From positions 1-64,000 of the forward strand of contig DFHM01000007.1 in assembly GCA_002371895.1 (NCBI GenBank): a stretch of 64,000 bases of DNA. The letters are read 5' to 3'. The DNA comes from Candidatus Saccharibacteria bacterium UBA3723. Its GTDB lineage: Bacteria; Patescibacteriota; Saccharimonadia; Saccharimonadales; Saccharimonadaceae. The first letter of the stretch is position 1, and the number at the start of each line of letters is the position of its first letter. The notes below the pieces were generated by a model. That model did not search any database and was not told where the DNA came from. It saw only the letters and a program-made list of their open reading frames with translations. The translations under genes were made by a program, and so were the position numbers. Below are positions 24,984 through 32,525 of the stretch, in pieces.

Positions 24984-27272
24984 ATGGCAGATAAAAAGCA
25001 GGCTAAATCTAGCGTTTTAGATCAAGTCGCAGAGCGAATTCGCAGCTGTGACAATGTCCTGGTTGCGCTTTCGAAAGATCCGAGCGTCGATGAACTCTCG
25101 GCCGCACTAGGCTTAACTTTTATATTAGATAAAATGGGAAAGCACGCCACCGCAATTTTCTCCGGTGCTGTTCCTAACGCCATTGAATTCTTGGAACCAG
25201 AAAAGACCTTTGAAACTAATACTAATAGCCTGCAAGATTTTATTATCGCCCTCGACAAGGAGAAGGCCGACCACCTTCGCTACAAGATTGATGGTGATTA
25301 CGTAAAGGTCTACATTACCCCTTACAAGACCACTATCGAAGAAAGCGATATGGAGTTCAGCCATGGCGACTATAACGTCGACCTTGTAATTGCATTGAAC
25401 GTCGCTAACGCAGGTGATCTCGACTCCGCTCTTACTGAATATGGCCGTATCATGCACGATGCTAGCTCCATCAACATTCAAGCTGATGTTGCCGGCAACT
25501 TCGCCGACCTTGAATGGGGTGATCCGAATTCGTCTTCCGTATCTGAAATGATCTATCGCCTCTCCGACAAGCTTCGCGAAGAAGGCGAGAAGAGCTTAAT
25601 TGACAAACCTATCGCTACCGCACTTTTGGCTGGTATCGTCGCTGCAACAAACCGTTTCTCGAACGAGCACACACAGCCAGAAACTATGGCTGCAGCCAGC
25701 AAACTTATGATGGCCGGCGCGGATCAGCAACTTATTTCCTCGAGTATTCCTGTAGATATCTTGACTAGTGATGTAGTTGATGCGAACGAAGATGCCAAGG
25801 AGCCAGAACCAGAGCCAGAGAAGGCTCCAGAGCAGAAAATAGAGCACAACAAATCCGAGAAGAAATCAGACAACAAGAAGTCCGAAGAAAAACCAGCCGA
25901 AGATAAAAAAATCGAAGAAGAACTAGAGGATTTGGAAAGTGTTGAGGCTGCTGGTAGTACAGAAGAGAAGAAGGAAGAACCTGCTTCTGAGCCCGCGCCA
26001 GAACCAGTCGAAGAGCCGGCTCCGGCACAAAATGATAAACCAGAGCCAATTCCAGAGGTAGAACCAGAGCCAGAGAAGCCGGTAGACCCTACGGCGCTCG
26101 ATATCCGTCACGGTGCTGTAGATTTTGAATTAGACGAAAATGGCGAAGAAAAAATAACAGTGCCAGAGCCAGAACCAGCCGAAGAGCCAGCCCCGGCTCC
26201 AGCACCAGAACCAGAGCCGATTCCTGAACCAGCTCCAGCTCCAGAGCCAGTTATCCCAGCAGCCCCAGTCGCTCCAGTCATGCCACCAGTCCCAGAGGCA
26301 CCGGCCGCACCTGCTATGCCAGAAATGCCAGCTGCTAGCTCCGTAATCATTGAGCCTGATGTATCTCCAGCTGTACAGGAAAAGCAAAATCACGTTGCCG
26401 AACCTCTCTCCGAGGAAGACTATAATGCCGAAGATCATTCCGCCGAAAACGCCATCGACGCTGCTTTGCAAAAAGCCGCCGAGGCTGCAAGGCAAAATGA
26501 AGTAGCGTCCGCCGCCGAAGCAGCGCAGGCTACGGCTCAATTGAATCAAATGGTCGCAGCAAATACGGCCGCACAGCCAGCCACTCCAGTCATGCAAGAG
26601 CTTGCTCAGACTACTAGCGGTATCAAGAACCTAGTTCCACCAAGCGAAGCAATGCAGCCGCCGAAAATCCCTAAAGATTATTCCGCGATGATGAATGAGG
26701 CGCTTGCCGAACCAATTCCAGCTCCGGCACCAGCCGCAACTCCAGTTGCGATGCCGGTTGAGTCTGCGCCAATGATGGCTCCGACGATGCCAGCATCAAT
26801 GGTAGCTCAAGCCGCTCCAGCTCCAGCCGCCCCAGCACCAGCCGCCGCTCCGGCTCCAGCCCCAGTCGCTCCACCAACGGATGTAGCACCAGTTGAATTT
26901 GCAAATCCACTTCCGATGCCAGATCCAAACGGCATCTTGCCGCCACCACCAGTGCCATTTACACCAGAAGCTGGTCAGGTAGCAAACCCGGCCGAGCTTC
27001 CAACCGCGCAGGCCTTTGCCGAGCAAATACAGGCGAATAATCCAGCCGTGCAGTCAGTTCCAGCAGCTCCAGCTGCTCCAGCTCCGACGATGCCAGCTCC
27101 CGTGGTATCAGAGCCAGCTGTAACGCCAATTATGCCGGCCGTGCCAGAAGAGGCCCCTACCTTGAGCAATGGCGGAATGGCCGCTAGCCCAGCCGTACAG
27201 GGCGTAAACCCAGTAATGCAAGATCAAATCTATCCGGCTGATCCTAGCGCATTTCACATTCCGGGAATGTAA
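24984..27272 (+). CDS. Degenerate DHH-family protein with long Pro/Ala/Glu tail
   Basis: 762 residues. About 1-265 resemble DHH phosphoesterases (nanoRNase/pAp phosphatase): VLVALSKDPSVDELSAALGL, the SSSVSEMIYRL helix and ATALLAGIVAATNRF. The catalytic Asp/His motifs are changed: HxxPDxDA reads SKDPSVDEL, no DHH is found, and TDTGxF reads AATNRF. It is probably a non-catalytic nucleotide- or RNA-binding domain. Residues about 266-762 are low-complexity Glu/Pro then Ala/Pro repeats with no membrane helix. ATG 24984 starts the conserved part; an in-frame ATG at 24915 overlaps the -35 box. Function unknown. Confidence 0.8.
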   Translation: MADKKQAKSSVLDQVAERIRSCDNVLVALSKDPSVDELSAALGLTFILDKMGKHATAIFSGAVPNAIEFLEPEKTFETNTNSLQDFIIALDKEKADHLRYKIDGDYVKVYITPYKTTIEESDMEFSHGDYNVDLVIALNVANAGDLDSALTEYGRIMHDASSINIQADVAGNFADLEWGDPNSSSVSEMIYRLSDKLREEGEKSLIDKPIATALLAGIVAATNRFSNEHTQPETMAAASKLMMAGADQQLISSSIPVDILTSDVVDANEDAKEPEPEPEKAPEQKIEHNKSEKKSDNKKSEEKPAEDKKIEEELEDLESVEAAGSTEEKKEEPASEPAPEPVEEPAPAQNDKPEPIPEVEPEPEKPVDPTALDIRHGAVDFELDENGEEKITVPEPEPAEEPAPAPAPEPEPIPEPAPAPEPVIPAAPVAPVMPPVPEAPAAPAMPEMPAASSVIIEPDVSPAVQEKQNHVAEPLSEEDYNAEDHSAENAIDAALQKAAEAARQNEVASAAEAAQATAQLNQMVAANTAAQPATPVMQELAQTTSGIKNLVPPSEAMQPPKIPKDYSAMMNEALAEPIPAPAPAATPVAMPVESAPMMAPTMPASMVAQAAPAPAAPAPAAAPAPAPVAPPTDVAPVEFANPLPMPDPNGILPPPPVPFTPEAGQVANPAELPTAQAFAEQIQANNPAVQSVPAAPAAPAPTMPAPVVSEPAVTPIMPAVPEEAPTLSNGGMAASPAVQGVNPVMQDQIYPADPSAFHIPGM

Positions 27273-27288
27273 AAAAATAAGGCATGAG

Positions 27289-27316
27289 AAATCCCCGCAC
27301 GGAGCGGGGATTTTTT
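27289..27316. terminator. Bidirectional terminator
   Basis: AAATCCCCGC/GCGGGGATTT stem with a short loop and T-run, between the DHH-like gene and the alarmone synthetase. Confidence 0.85.
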
Positions 27317-27320
27317 GGAG

Positions 27321-27935
27321 TTAGTTGTCGTTGCTTGCTGCTTCATCGCGAATCCTCATCGCGTCCTTATCGAACTTGGCGAGGCTATCAGCGATACGCT
27401 TGAACTGTCCCACGATTTCGGGGCTCGGGTTCGGATGCTTATACTTGATTATGTGCTCGAGACTTGCCCAGAGGTCCATCGCCTTATCGCGAATCTGAAT
27501 CTCCACTGGGACCATGCGTGACCTTCCTTCGAAGAAGATATTCACAGTCACAATCAGGTGAAGACTGCGGTATCCGTTTGGTTTCGGATTGGCGATGTAG
27601 TCGTTCTTCTCGATAACCGTAAAGGTTGGTACTCGTGTAAGCATATCATGAATAACGAAGATGTCGTCTTCGAAATCCGTAATGATGCGCACTCCTGCGA
27701 TATCCTGAAGGCTCCTCAGTCTGGAAATAGAAGCTTCTCCATACTTTCTTTCGCACTTCTCAATCGCTGAATCAAGGGTTTTGATGCGGCTCGTAACGAT
27801 GCTGAAAGGGTTTCGGTCATCGCTGAGCGACATCTGCTGACGAATATTCTCAATGCTCGCGAGGACATTTCTTAGACCGCACTGGCACATCGCAGCAAAA
27901 CGCTCGTACTCCGTTTGTACTGAAAGGTTCTCCAT
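27321..27935 (-). CDS. Small alarmone synthetase (RelA/SpoT synthetase domain)
   Basis: 204 residues, single synthetase domain without HD hydrolase or TGS, like YjbM/YwaC. Makes (p)ppGpp from GTP/GDP and ATP. Seen: SRIKTLDSAIEKCERK, LQDIAGVRIIT, NPKPNGYRSLHL and VEIQIRDKAMDLWASLEH with the synthetase Glu/Gln residues. The start is fixed by AGGAGGTG. It has a consensus promoter with 17-bp spacer and a leader of about 55 nt whose Shine-Dalgarno sits in a hairpin loop. Codon use (GAG, CTC, AAG) differs from neighbours, which prefer GAA and AAA, hinting at transfer. No separate hydrolase is visible here. Confidence 0.92.
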   Translation of the reverse strand: MENLSVQTEYERFAAMCQCGLRNVLASIENIRQQMSLSDDRNPFSIVTSRIKTLDSAIEKCERKYGEASISRLRSLQDIAGVRIITDFEDDIFVIHDMLTRVPTFTVIEKNDYIANPKPNGYRSLHLIVTVNIFFEGRSRMVPVEIQIRDKAMDLWASLEHIIKYKHPNPSPEIVGQFKRIADSLAKFDKDAMRIRDEAASNDN

Positions 27936-27936
27936 C

Positions 27937-27953
27937 TACACACCTCCTGTGTA
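27937..27953 (-). promoter_or_regulatory. Hairpin presenting the Shine-Dalgarno of the alarmone synthetase
   Basis: Perfect 6-bp stem TACACA/TGTGTA enclosing exactly GGAGG as loop (minus strand), a few bases before the start codon. Confidence 0.6.
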
Positions 27954-27996
27954 TGTATACCAATGGCATGATGGCAAAAATAGCCACATAACATTA

Positions 27997-28025
27997 ATTA
28001 TAGCATAAACGAATAAAAAAGTCAA
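27997..28025 (-). promoter_or_regulatory. Sigma-70-type promoter of the alarmone synthetase
   Basis: TTGACT (28025 to 28020), 17-bp spacer, TATAAT (28002 to 27997); transcript start near 27990. Confidence 0.8.
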
Positions 28026-28085
28026 TATAACAGGGTAGAATAGCAACAAAAAAGGCCCGTTGATTCGGTCCTTAATAGCTAGAAA

Positions 28086-28161
28086 TGGTCGGGGTTAGCA
28101 GGCTCGAACTGCTGACCTCGCGCTCCCAAAGCGCGCGCGCTACCAACTGCGCCAAACCCCG
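28086..28161 (-). tRNA. tRNA-Pro (TGG)
   Basis: 76 nt, encoded CCA (28086-28088), acceptor CGGGGTT/AACCCCG starting with C as usual for Pro, anticodon TGG. -10 TATAGT (28177 to 28172) ends 10 nt upstream. Confidence 0.93.
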
Positions 28162-28202
28162 GCTAGGTATTACTATACCACAAAATATGCTAGAATTAAA
28201 GC

Positions 28203-29738
28203 ATGAAAAAATACTTACAATCGCGCAAGCGTATCTTGTGCATTGTAGCGCCGGCCATCATTGGGCTGATTTATTTGGTGCTATGCTTTGCAAACATTAA
28301 TCAGTCAATCTGGTTCGACGAATCTTACAGTTCTTACATTACGCGTTTCGACTATGGACAAATGCTCGAATTTACCGCCGCCGACGTTCATCCACCTCTG
28401 TATTACATCCTTCTAAAAACTTGGGCGCATTTCTTTGGTCATACAGATTTTGCGATGCGTGCCATGTCTGCTATCTTTGGCGCGATTGCGATTGTCTTTG
28501 TTTTTCTCTGGCTGAAGTACAAATATGGTGCCAGTGCCGCAATTTTAGGCTCGTTTATGATGTCGATTGCACCGATTTTCGTCCGTTACGGCCAAGAAAT
28601 GCGTATGTATACGCTCGTTATGGCAATTGTATTTGCAGCAACTTACTTCCTCCAGCTTGCTGTTGATAACGGCAAAAAAGTCTGGTGGGCTATTTATGCC
28701 TTGCTCCTTGTCGCGGGTATGTATACACATTATTTTGTCGCCTTCGCATGGGTTGCACACCTTGTTTATCTAATCAAAATCTATGGCAAAAAAATCTTCC
28801 AAAAACATATCATTCTTACCTATATTTCGGCAGTTGTCTTATACATTCCGTGGCTTCCAAGTCTCATCTCGCAGACCAAGACCGTCGAAAATGGTTTCTG
28901 GATCAGTGATGCCAGCGCCGAAGGCTTAACTGGCTATTTCACAGAGACATTGCTCTATGACCGCCCAGGGAACATCTCGAACTGGCTACTAGTGCTATTT
29001 ATTGTCACCATTATCACAATCATTGTCCTCGCTATCCGTTATCGCAAAAAACTCTCGATGCTATTTATTCTTTCATTCGTGCCACTAGTAATCCTAATTT
29101 TATTGTCTATGCCACCACTAAAATCTATGTTCGTTTCGCGCTACATCATGTACTCAATGGTTTCTATCGCGATACTAGAAGCCGTCCTGGTCGTACTATT
29201 TGCACGCGAAAAGTTTGCAGAGAAGAGCAAAAAGAAAATTGCATTCTATCGCAGGCCAGTTGTCCAAGTCGCTGTTGTCGTAGCGGTGCTTATTGCGACG
29301 AGTATCTGTGGCCTTCGCTCCGTCTATGCTTACGGAAATTACAATTTCGTTACCTGCAATAAAGCTACCGCCAAAGAATTGTACGAAAGCATCGTAGCAC
29401 TTGATGGTGGCGAAAATTTGTCAATCATCTCGGCCGATCCGTGGCTTTATTATGATCTCGCCGCTTATACGAGCTACCATCATGACGTCAACTTTATCGA
29501 CGAAACGACAGACTATCTTTACGGCTCACTAAAGCCACTCGAGCAAAGCTACTTCGGTAAAATCGATGACCTAGACAAATTCCTAGGCGACCGCGAAGCA
29601 ATCTGGTATGTCGGCACCGAGCCAGAGGAGGGTTACCTAGAATTCCCGCGTGAAAATTGGCGCGTAGTAACTTCCGCATCTATGCAGTTTGACGACCGTG
29701 GCAATCGTTACCAAATCTTGAAATTAGAGCGAGAATAG
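28203..29738 (+). CDS. GT39/PMT-like membrane glycosyltransferase
   Basis: 511 residues, about ten membrane helices. The first outer loop has IWFDESYSS and DVHPPLYYILLK, the Asp/Glu and HPP signatures of the dolichyl-phosphate-mannose mannosyltransferase/ArnT (GT-C) superfamily, which transfers sugars from polyprenyl-phosphate donors outside the cell. A C-terminal extracellular domain (about 390-511) with LSIISADPWLYYDLAAY follows. Leaderless: TGCTAGAAT (hexamer 28191-28196), 6 nt before ATG 28203. It stands alone between two tRNA-Pro genes, so the acceptor is unknown. Confidence 0.85.
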   Translation: MKKYLQSRKRILCIVAPAIIGLIYLVLCFANINQSIWFDESYSSYITRFDYGQMLEFTAADVHPPLYYILLKTWAHFFGHTDFAMRAMSAIFGAIAIVFVFLWLKYKYGASAAILGSFMMSIAPIFVRYGQEMRMYTLVMAIVFAATYFLQLAVDNGKKVWWAIYALLLVAGMYTHYFVAFAWVAHLVYLIKIYGKKIFQKHIILTYISAVVLYIPWLPSLISQTKTVENGFWISDASAEGLTGYFTETLLYDRPGNISNWLLVLFIVTIITIIVLAIRYRKKLSMLFILSFVPLVILILLSMPPLKSMFVSRYIMYSMVSIAILEAVLVVLFAREKFAEKSKKKIAFYRRPVVQVAVVVAVLIATSICGLRSVYAYGNYNFVTCNKATAKELYESIVALDGGENLSIISADPWLYYDLAAYTSYHHDVNFIDETTDYLYGSLKPLEQSYFGKIDDLDKFLGDREAIWYVGTEPEEGYLEFPRENWRVVTSASMQFDDRGNRYQILKLERE

Positions 29739-29756
29739 AGATATAATTACGCTAGT

Positions 29757-29832
29757 CGGGGCGTGGCGCAGTTGGTAGCGCGCGCGGTTCGGGACTGCGA
29801 GGTCGCCTGTTCGAGTCAGGTCGCCCCGACCA
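29757..29832 (+). tRNA. tRNA-Pro (CGG)
   Basis: 76 nt, encoded CCA (29830-29832), acceptor CGGGGCG/CGCCCCG, anticodon CGG. TATAAT (29742-29747) ends 9 nt upstream of the mature 5' end. Confidence 0.93.
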
Positions 29833-29844
29833 TCTTTTGATAGA

Positions 29845-29868
29845 ATAGGGCAGTTTGCTCTATTTTTT
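29845..29868 (+). terminator. Terminator after tRNA-Pro (CGG)
   Basis: ATAGGGCA/TGCTCTAT stem (one G-U) with GTT loop and T-run; directly followed by the promoter of the next gene. Confidence 0.7.
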
Positions 29869-29885
29869 GTTAAAATGAAATTAAT

Positions 29886-31283
29886 ATGACGGATCGCAAA
29901 ATCGTAGAAAACATCTGCATGGGCAAAATGACGGATGCCGATACGCGTAAATTCCTTCAAGCTGCCCTTGAAAATACCCGCAAAAAGAGTCTTGCCGACG
30001 TCTTTCCGGCGGCCTGCTACGTGGTATTAAACACCAATAATTACCGACTCTTTCAGATTGCAGAAGAGGTAATCAATCAAATCTGGGTACATCTTTCTCA
30101 GCTTTATTCCTACTGGCGTTTCGAGCGTGTTGTCTACAACCTTTTCTGGCCGCGCGTCAAAAGCATCCGCAATATCAAAATTCACGCCGCCGAGCCGGAT
30201 GGCGATGATATCTTTTGGGATTCGCTTAGCTGGATTCGTTCCATTCAGTTTACTCGTTTATATAATCCAGAGCTTTATCGTTATTTCGAAAGCATTTCCA
30301 AGCTCGATAATGGCGTCATGAAGGAAATCCCGCGCGAGTTAAAAGGCCGCGCTCTCGATATTAAGAACAAAAAAGCCACCCCAGAAGAGCAGTTCAATAA
30401 TACTTTGCAAAGCAGCGCCGTCCAGGACGCAATGGTAGAATTCGCCTATTCCACTAACAGCGTCAACGAGGCACGCGTTTTGATGGATGCAATTATCAAA
30501 AAAGACGGCCGCATCGAGATGGACGATGGCGTGATTTGTATTAATCGTCTCCTTCGCGTAAACCGCAGCAAACGCGTCCGCACTTATATCTTGCGTCGCA
30601 TTCGCAGTGAATATTTCTTCTTTGCAATCGGCGATGTTGCGGACTTCTTTATGTCCGCAGCGGTTGGCATTATGAGCGATTCTGAGTTCCAAGTTCTCAA
30701 GGAAATGGCGCCTTCGCTCGCAAAGCAATATCCGAATATCGACACGACTTTGAAACTTGCACGCGATAATCTCGCTGCAGAAAAATTCCAAAAGAAGACC
30801 ATCCGCGAAAGTGAAATCGTAAAGAAAACCATTAAGCAATACTCATACAAGTACCGCCCGGTTTACGACATTGATCGTTTCCACAAAATGGACAAACAGT
30901 ACTACGAAACTGCTGTTGCCGAGCTAAGCGCCGGCCAAAAGCAAGGCCACTACATGTGGTATCTTTTTCCGCAAATCAAGGGTCTTGGCCAAAGCAATAA
31001 CTCGGAATATTATGGCGTAGAAGATCTTATCGAGGCAAAAGAATATTTTGCCGACCCGGTTTTGCGCGAGCATCTTCTTAATCTTTGCAACATTATTCTT
31101 AAATCCGATGTCAAAAATATTAAGAAAATCTTCCCAGAGCCAGACAATCTGAAACTCCATTCTTGCGCAACATTATTCCGCATTGTCTCGCCGCACCACA
31201 CTGTCTTTGATAAAATCCTAAAGAAGTATTACAAAGGCGAACCTGATCGCGCCACGCTTTACCTACTTTCCAAAAACGACTAA
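29886..31283 (+). CDS. DUF1810 domain protein with large unknown N-terminal region
   Basis: 465 residues. About 330-465 match the DUF1810 pattern: DIDRFHKMDKQYYETAVAEL, GHYMWYLFPQIKGLG, EYYGVEDLIEAKEYF, and a DNLKLHSCATLF...DRATLYLL end. DUF1810 proteins are usually just this domain and have no firmly known function. Residues 1-330 are helical, rich in basic and aromatic residues, with no signal peptide or membrane segment and no family I recognise. Leaderless or nearly so: TGTTAAAAT (29871-29876), 9 nt before ATG 29886. Confidence 0.8.
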   Translation: MTDRKIVENICMGKMTDADTRKFLQAALENTRKKSLADVFPAACYVVLNTNNYRLFQIAEEVINQIWVHLSQLYSYWRFERVVYNLFWPRVKSIRNIKIHAAEPDGDDIFWDSLSWIRSIQFTRLYNPELYRYFESISKLDNGVMKEIPRELKGRALDIKNKKATPEEQFNNTLQSSAVQDAMVEFAYSTNSVNEARVLMDAIIKKDGRIEMDDGVICINRLLRVNRSKRVRTYILRRIRSEYFFFAIGDVADFFMSAAVGIMSDSEFQVLKEMAPSLAKQYPNIDTTLKLARDNLAAEKFQKKTIRESEIVKKTIKQYSYKYRPVYDIDRFHKMDKQYYETAVAELSAGQKQGHYMWYLFPQIKGLGQSNNSEYYGVEDLIEAKEYFADPVLREHLLNLCNIILKSDVKNIKKIFPEPDNLKLHSCATLFRIVSPHHTVFDKILKKYYKGEPDRATLYLLSKND

Positions 31284-31290
31284 ATATTGT

Positions 31291-31341
31291 ATAATATAAA
31301 AATTACATCTCATCAAATGTACGCTCTTTTTGATTGATGAG
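31291..31341 (+). promoter_or_regulatory. pgsA promoter and leader hairpin
   Basis: TATAAT at 31291-31296 gives a leader of about 67 nt. It contains CTCATCAA (about 31310-31317) complementary to TTGATGAG (about 31334-31341), ahead of the AAGGAGGT ribosome site. Confidence 0.5.
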
Positions 31342-31369
31342 TAATAGTTATCTCAAGGAGGTGGTAGAG

Positions 31370-31906
31370 ATGAACTTACCCAACAAGCTCACGCTGTTGC
31401 GCATTTTGTTAATTCCATTTTTTGTCATAGCACTGCTTGTACCGACTGGAATCACCTGGCAAAATTGGATAGCACTCGCTATTTTCGTCATCGCAAGTCT
31501 GACAGACCTTGCGGACGGCAAGATAGCCCGTAAGTACAATCTCGTGACGGATTTTGGCAAATTCATGGATCCGCTGGCAGACAAGCTACTTGTTTGTGCG
31601 GCACTGATTTGCCTAATTAGTCTCGGTCGCATCCCGGAATGGGCCGTAATCGTGATTATTTCGCGCGAGTTTATCATCAGTGGACTTCGCCTAATTGCCG
31701 CAGGCAAAGGCGTCGTAATAGCCGCAAGCAAATGGGGCAAGGTTAAGACAGTCTTTCAGATGTCTATGATCATTCTCATGCTTGCAAACATTCCGCAACT
31801 GGCAATCGTGACAAACATCGTCATGTGGATCGCACTCGTATTAACGGTCGTATCGCTTGTCGATTATGTCGCGAAAAACATCAGTCTCATCAATGACGCA
31901 AAATAA
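31370..31906 (+). CDS. pgsA: CDP-diacylglycerol--glycerol-3-phosphate 3-phosphatidyltransferase
   Basis: 178 residues. Makes phosphatidylglycerol-phosphate, the committed step to phosphatidylglycerol, in the membrane. Four to five helices and the CDP-alcohol phosphotransferase signature DGKIARKYNLVTDFGKFMDPLADK (DGxxAR...GxxxDxxxD). ATG 31370 has AAGGAGGT 7 nt upstream; the in-frame ATG at 31334 would place that site inside the gene. Convergent with dgkA. Phosphatidylglycerol is the substrate expected for the LtaS-like enzyme at 13367. Confidence 0.93.
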   Translation: MNLPNKLTLLRILLIPFFVIALLVPTGITWQNWIALAIFVIASLTDLADGKIARKYNLVTDFGKFMDPLADKLLVCAALICLISLGRIPEWAVIVIISREFIISGLRLIAAGKGVVIAASKWGKVKTVFQMSMIILMLANIPQLAIVTNIVMWIALVLTVVSLVDYVAKNISLINDAK

Positions 31907-31917
31907 GCAAGAAAGGA

Positions 31918-31942
31918 AAATCCCCGGCTCAGCCGGGGATTA
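31918..31942. terminator. Terminator hairpin overlapping the end of dgkA
   Basis: AATCCCCGGCT/AGCCGGGGATT stem. Its right arm lies inside the convergent dgkA coding sequence and encodes that protein's last residues. Confidence 0.7.
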
Positions 31943-32354
31943 TTGCGTTCCACCAAGCGAAGTTCGCAAGGTGCATGCCCATGAAACCAAAGACGGTAAT
32001 GATATAGAAGATGTGACAGATCCAGACACTCGCAGACGCAAGGTCTTTCGAGCGTTTTACGCGCTCGTTTTCCTCGAGTGTCACTAAGTCGTTAACTTCC
32101 TCAACCGCCGTGTTCATCGTTTCAATGATGAACATCCAACTCAAGAACAGCACCATGATGATGTACTCTAACGCGATAAAATGGAAGATTATGCCAACGG
32201 CGGCGCCTACGATGATTTCAATCGGCGCAAGCCTGCGAATCGTGCTAGATTCTTTGAACATAATCTTTAGACCATTGTTCGAGTCGGAAATGTTCTGGAA
32301 GATTTGGCGAAACACATTTTTCTTATCAGGTTTCTTGTATGGCAAAGTGCTCAC
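31929..32354 (-). CDS. dgkA: Prokaryotic diacylglycerol/undecaprenol kinase
   Basis: 141 residues, three membrane helices. Family signature ETMNTAVEEVNDLV...RVKRSKDLASASV with the catalytic Glu and Lys/Asp pair. Phosphorylates diacylglycerol, and in Gram-positives undecaprenol, recycling lipid at the membrane. The start is GTG 32354 or TTG 32345: GGGGG at 32355-32359 is too close for the first and well spaced for the second. TATAAT (32403 to 32398) gives a leader of about 37 nt. It can recycle diacylglycerol released by an LtaS-type enzyme. Confidence 0.9.
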   Translation of the reverse strand: MSTLPYKKPDKKNVFRQIFQNISDSNNGLKIMFKESSTIRRLAPIEIIVGAAVGIIFHFIALEYIIMVLFLSWMFIIETMNTAVEEVNDLVTLEENERVKRSKDLASASVWICHIFYIITVFGFMGMHLANFAWWNAIIPG

Positions 32355-32461
32355 CCCCGTTCGAAAAAATTTAGGCAGTCAAAAACCACCTCTATAAATT
32401 ATAGCACAAACAGCGCCAAAAGTCAATGAAACGCGCCCTCGCCAACCCCTAGAAATAGTGT

Positions 32462-32490
32462 TATACTAAGTTATGGTCGCGTGCTACGCG
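32462..32490 (+). promoter_or_regulatory. ftsH promoter and leader hairpin
   Basis: -10 TATACT (32462-32467, extended TG) followed by a CGCGT/ACGCG hairpin (32478-32490) in a leader of about 52 nt. Confidence 0.5.
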
Positions 32491-32525
32491 CGCATGTTTA
32501 TTCAGTTCATTATTTAGGAGTGTAA

